Assembly (NCBI GenBank): GCA_046484585.1
Contig: JAWOIQ010000151.1
Location: forward strand, 1-5,051
From: JAGXFP01 sp046484585
GTDB taxonomy: Bacteria; Desulfobacterota; Desulfobulbia; Desulfobulbales; JAGXFP01
Length of the DNA: 5,051 bases
Reading direction: 5' to 3'
Shown: positions 4,325-5,051 of the stretch, one piece after another
Position numbering within the stretch: the stretch's first letter is position 1
Layout of the letters: each line of letters opens with the position of its first letter
Notes under the pieces: model-generated
Database searches by the model: none
What the model saw: only the letters and a program-made list of their open reading frames with translations
What the model was told of the DNA's origin: nothing
Made by a program: the position numbers and the translations under genes

Positions 4325-5050
4325 TTACGACATCTTCGAAAAATCGCCGATCTTGAGAAAGAGTCTGGAGATGGCGGTCAAGAGGCTTAAGCGGTTGTCC
4401 CGGATCTTTTCATCATCGGCCATGACCATTACTTCATCGAAGAAATTATCGACCGGCTCCTTCATCTTGAGGATTACCCCCATGGCCTGCCGGTAGTCCC
4501 GGCTTTTCAACAGCGGTTCGCATTCCGCTGCCACTTCCCTGAAGTTTTCATAGAGGCTCTGTTCGGCCGGTTCGGTGAGCAGGGCTTCGTCGAGGGTGTC
4601 GCTCCGGTGATCCTTGATGATATTGCGGACCCTTTTGAAAGAACCGGCCAGGATGGTAAAAGTCTCTTCCTTGCGGACATTGTTCAAGGCGTCGATCCGG
4701 CGGCTGCAATCGATTACATCGTCGAAATCGACGGAGGTGACCGCTTCGACGGCAGTGGCGGGGATTCCCCGGCCGAGCAGATCGTTAACGTAACGGCCCC
4801 TGATGAAATCGAGTACCGCGGCCTGGGCGGCTGGAGTTTTTTCGGTGACTTTGCCGCTATAGAGCTCAAGGGCCTTGGCGGTCAACTCGGCCAGGGACAG
4901 GATGTAGCCCCGAGCGCTGATGATATGCAACAGGCCGAGGGCCAGCCGCCTGAGTCCGTAAGGGTCGGTGGTGCCGGTTGGCTGCTTGCCGATTGCGAAA
5001 CAGCCGGCAATGGTGTCGATCCGATCGGCCAGGCTGACAATCGCGCCGCA
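4325..5050 (-). CDS. glyS: Glycyl-tRNA synthetase beta subunit, C-terminal part
   Basis: The last 241 codons of glyS, running off the right edge; the stop is TAA at 4327-4325 on the minus strand. The frame has no stop up to the window end, so the real gene continues well past the internal TTG at 4930. The usual length is near 690 residues, so about the last third is visible. It opens with CGAIVSLADRIDTIAGCFAIG, then PTGTTDPYGLRR, both highly conserved in GlyS, and continues to a helical C-terminal region (RYVNDLL...ATAVEAV...ALNNVRKEETF) corresponding to the DALR-type anticodon-binding domain, ending FSKMS. With the alpha chain GlyQ it forms the tetrameric enzyme that charges tRNA-Gly. glyQ would be expected upstream on the minus strand, outside the window. 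The 21-bp gap to the PLA2-like gene holds no visible terminator. Confidence 0.96.
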   Translation of the reverse strand, partial: CGAIVSLADRIDTIAGCFAIGKQPTGTTDPYGLRRLALGLLHIISARGYILSLAELTAKALELYSGKVTEKTPAAQAAVLDFIRGRYVNDLLGRGIPATAVEAVTSVDFDDVIDCSRRIDALNNVRKEETFTILAGSFKRVRNIIKDHRSDTLDEALLTEPAEQSLYENFREVAAECEPLLKSRDYRQAMGVILKMKEPVDNFFDEVMVMADDEKIRDNRLSLLTAISRLFLKIGDFSKMS

Positions 5051-5051
5051 G

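Overview
The window reads as ordinary chromosomal DNA from a Gram-negative anaerobe, most likely a deltaproteobacterium in the broad sense (Desulfuromonadales- or Desulfobacterota-like). The pointers are a separate glycyl-tRNA synthetase beta chain, a stand-alone DUF3786 protein with a corrinoid-protein-type 4Fe-4S motif, a GC-rich coding style, and AT-richer spacers carrying small repeats. This placement is inferred from gene content and overall look, not from a search.

Layout, left to right. Positions 2-208 hold the C-terminal end of a protein resembling M48-family metalloproteases. It is followed after 16 bp by a 2H phosphoesterase of the cyclic phosphodiesterase type (225-794). A spacer (795-1027) carries a pair of inverted GCGAAGC-type intergenic repeats flanked by short direct repeats. 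Then come an AEC (auxin efflux carrier) family permease (1028-1933) and a 413-bp gene-free spacer. That spacer opens with a seven-copy heptamer array overlapping the permease stop codon and also contains a partial copy of a second repeat family. The DUF3786/4Fe-4S protein lies at 2347-3147. Another spacer (3148-3456) is mostly occupied by a 219-bp element bounded by a perfect 13-bp inverted repeat and containing a long imperfect hairpin. The ribosome-rescue peptidyl-tRNA hydrolase ArfB (3457-3873) overlaps by 8 bp a small exported phospholipase A2-like protein (3866-4303). Converging on these from the minus strand is the C-terminal third of glyS (4325-5050), which runs off the window.

The genes do not form one pathway. 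The protease-like and phosphoesterase genes may be co-transcribed, and arfB plus the phospholipase-like gene are very probably co-transcribed and translationally coupled. The permease and the DUF3786 gene look like single-gene units. I see no phage, plasmid, CRISPR or defence module, and no convincing new multi-gene system. The less ordinary content is in the spacers (three kinds of repeat) and in the small exported PLA2-like protein.
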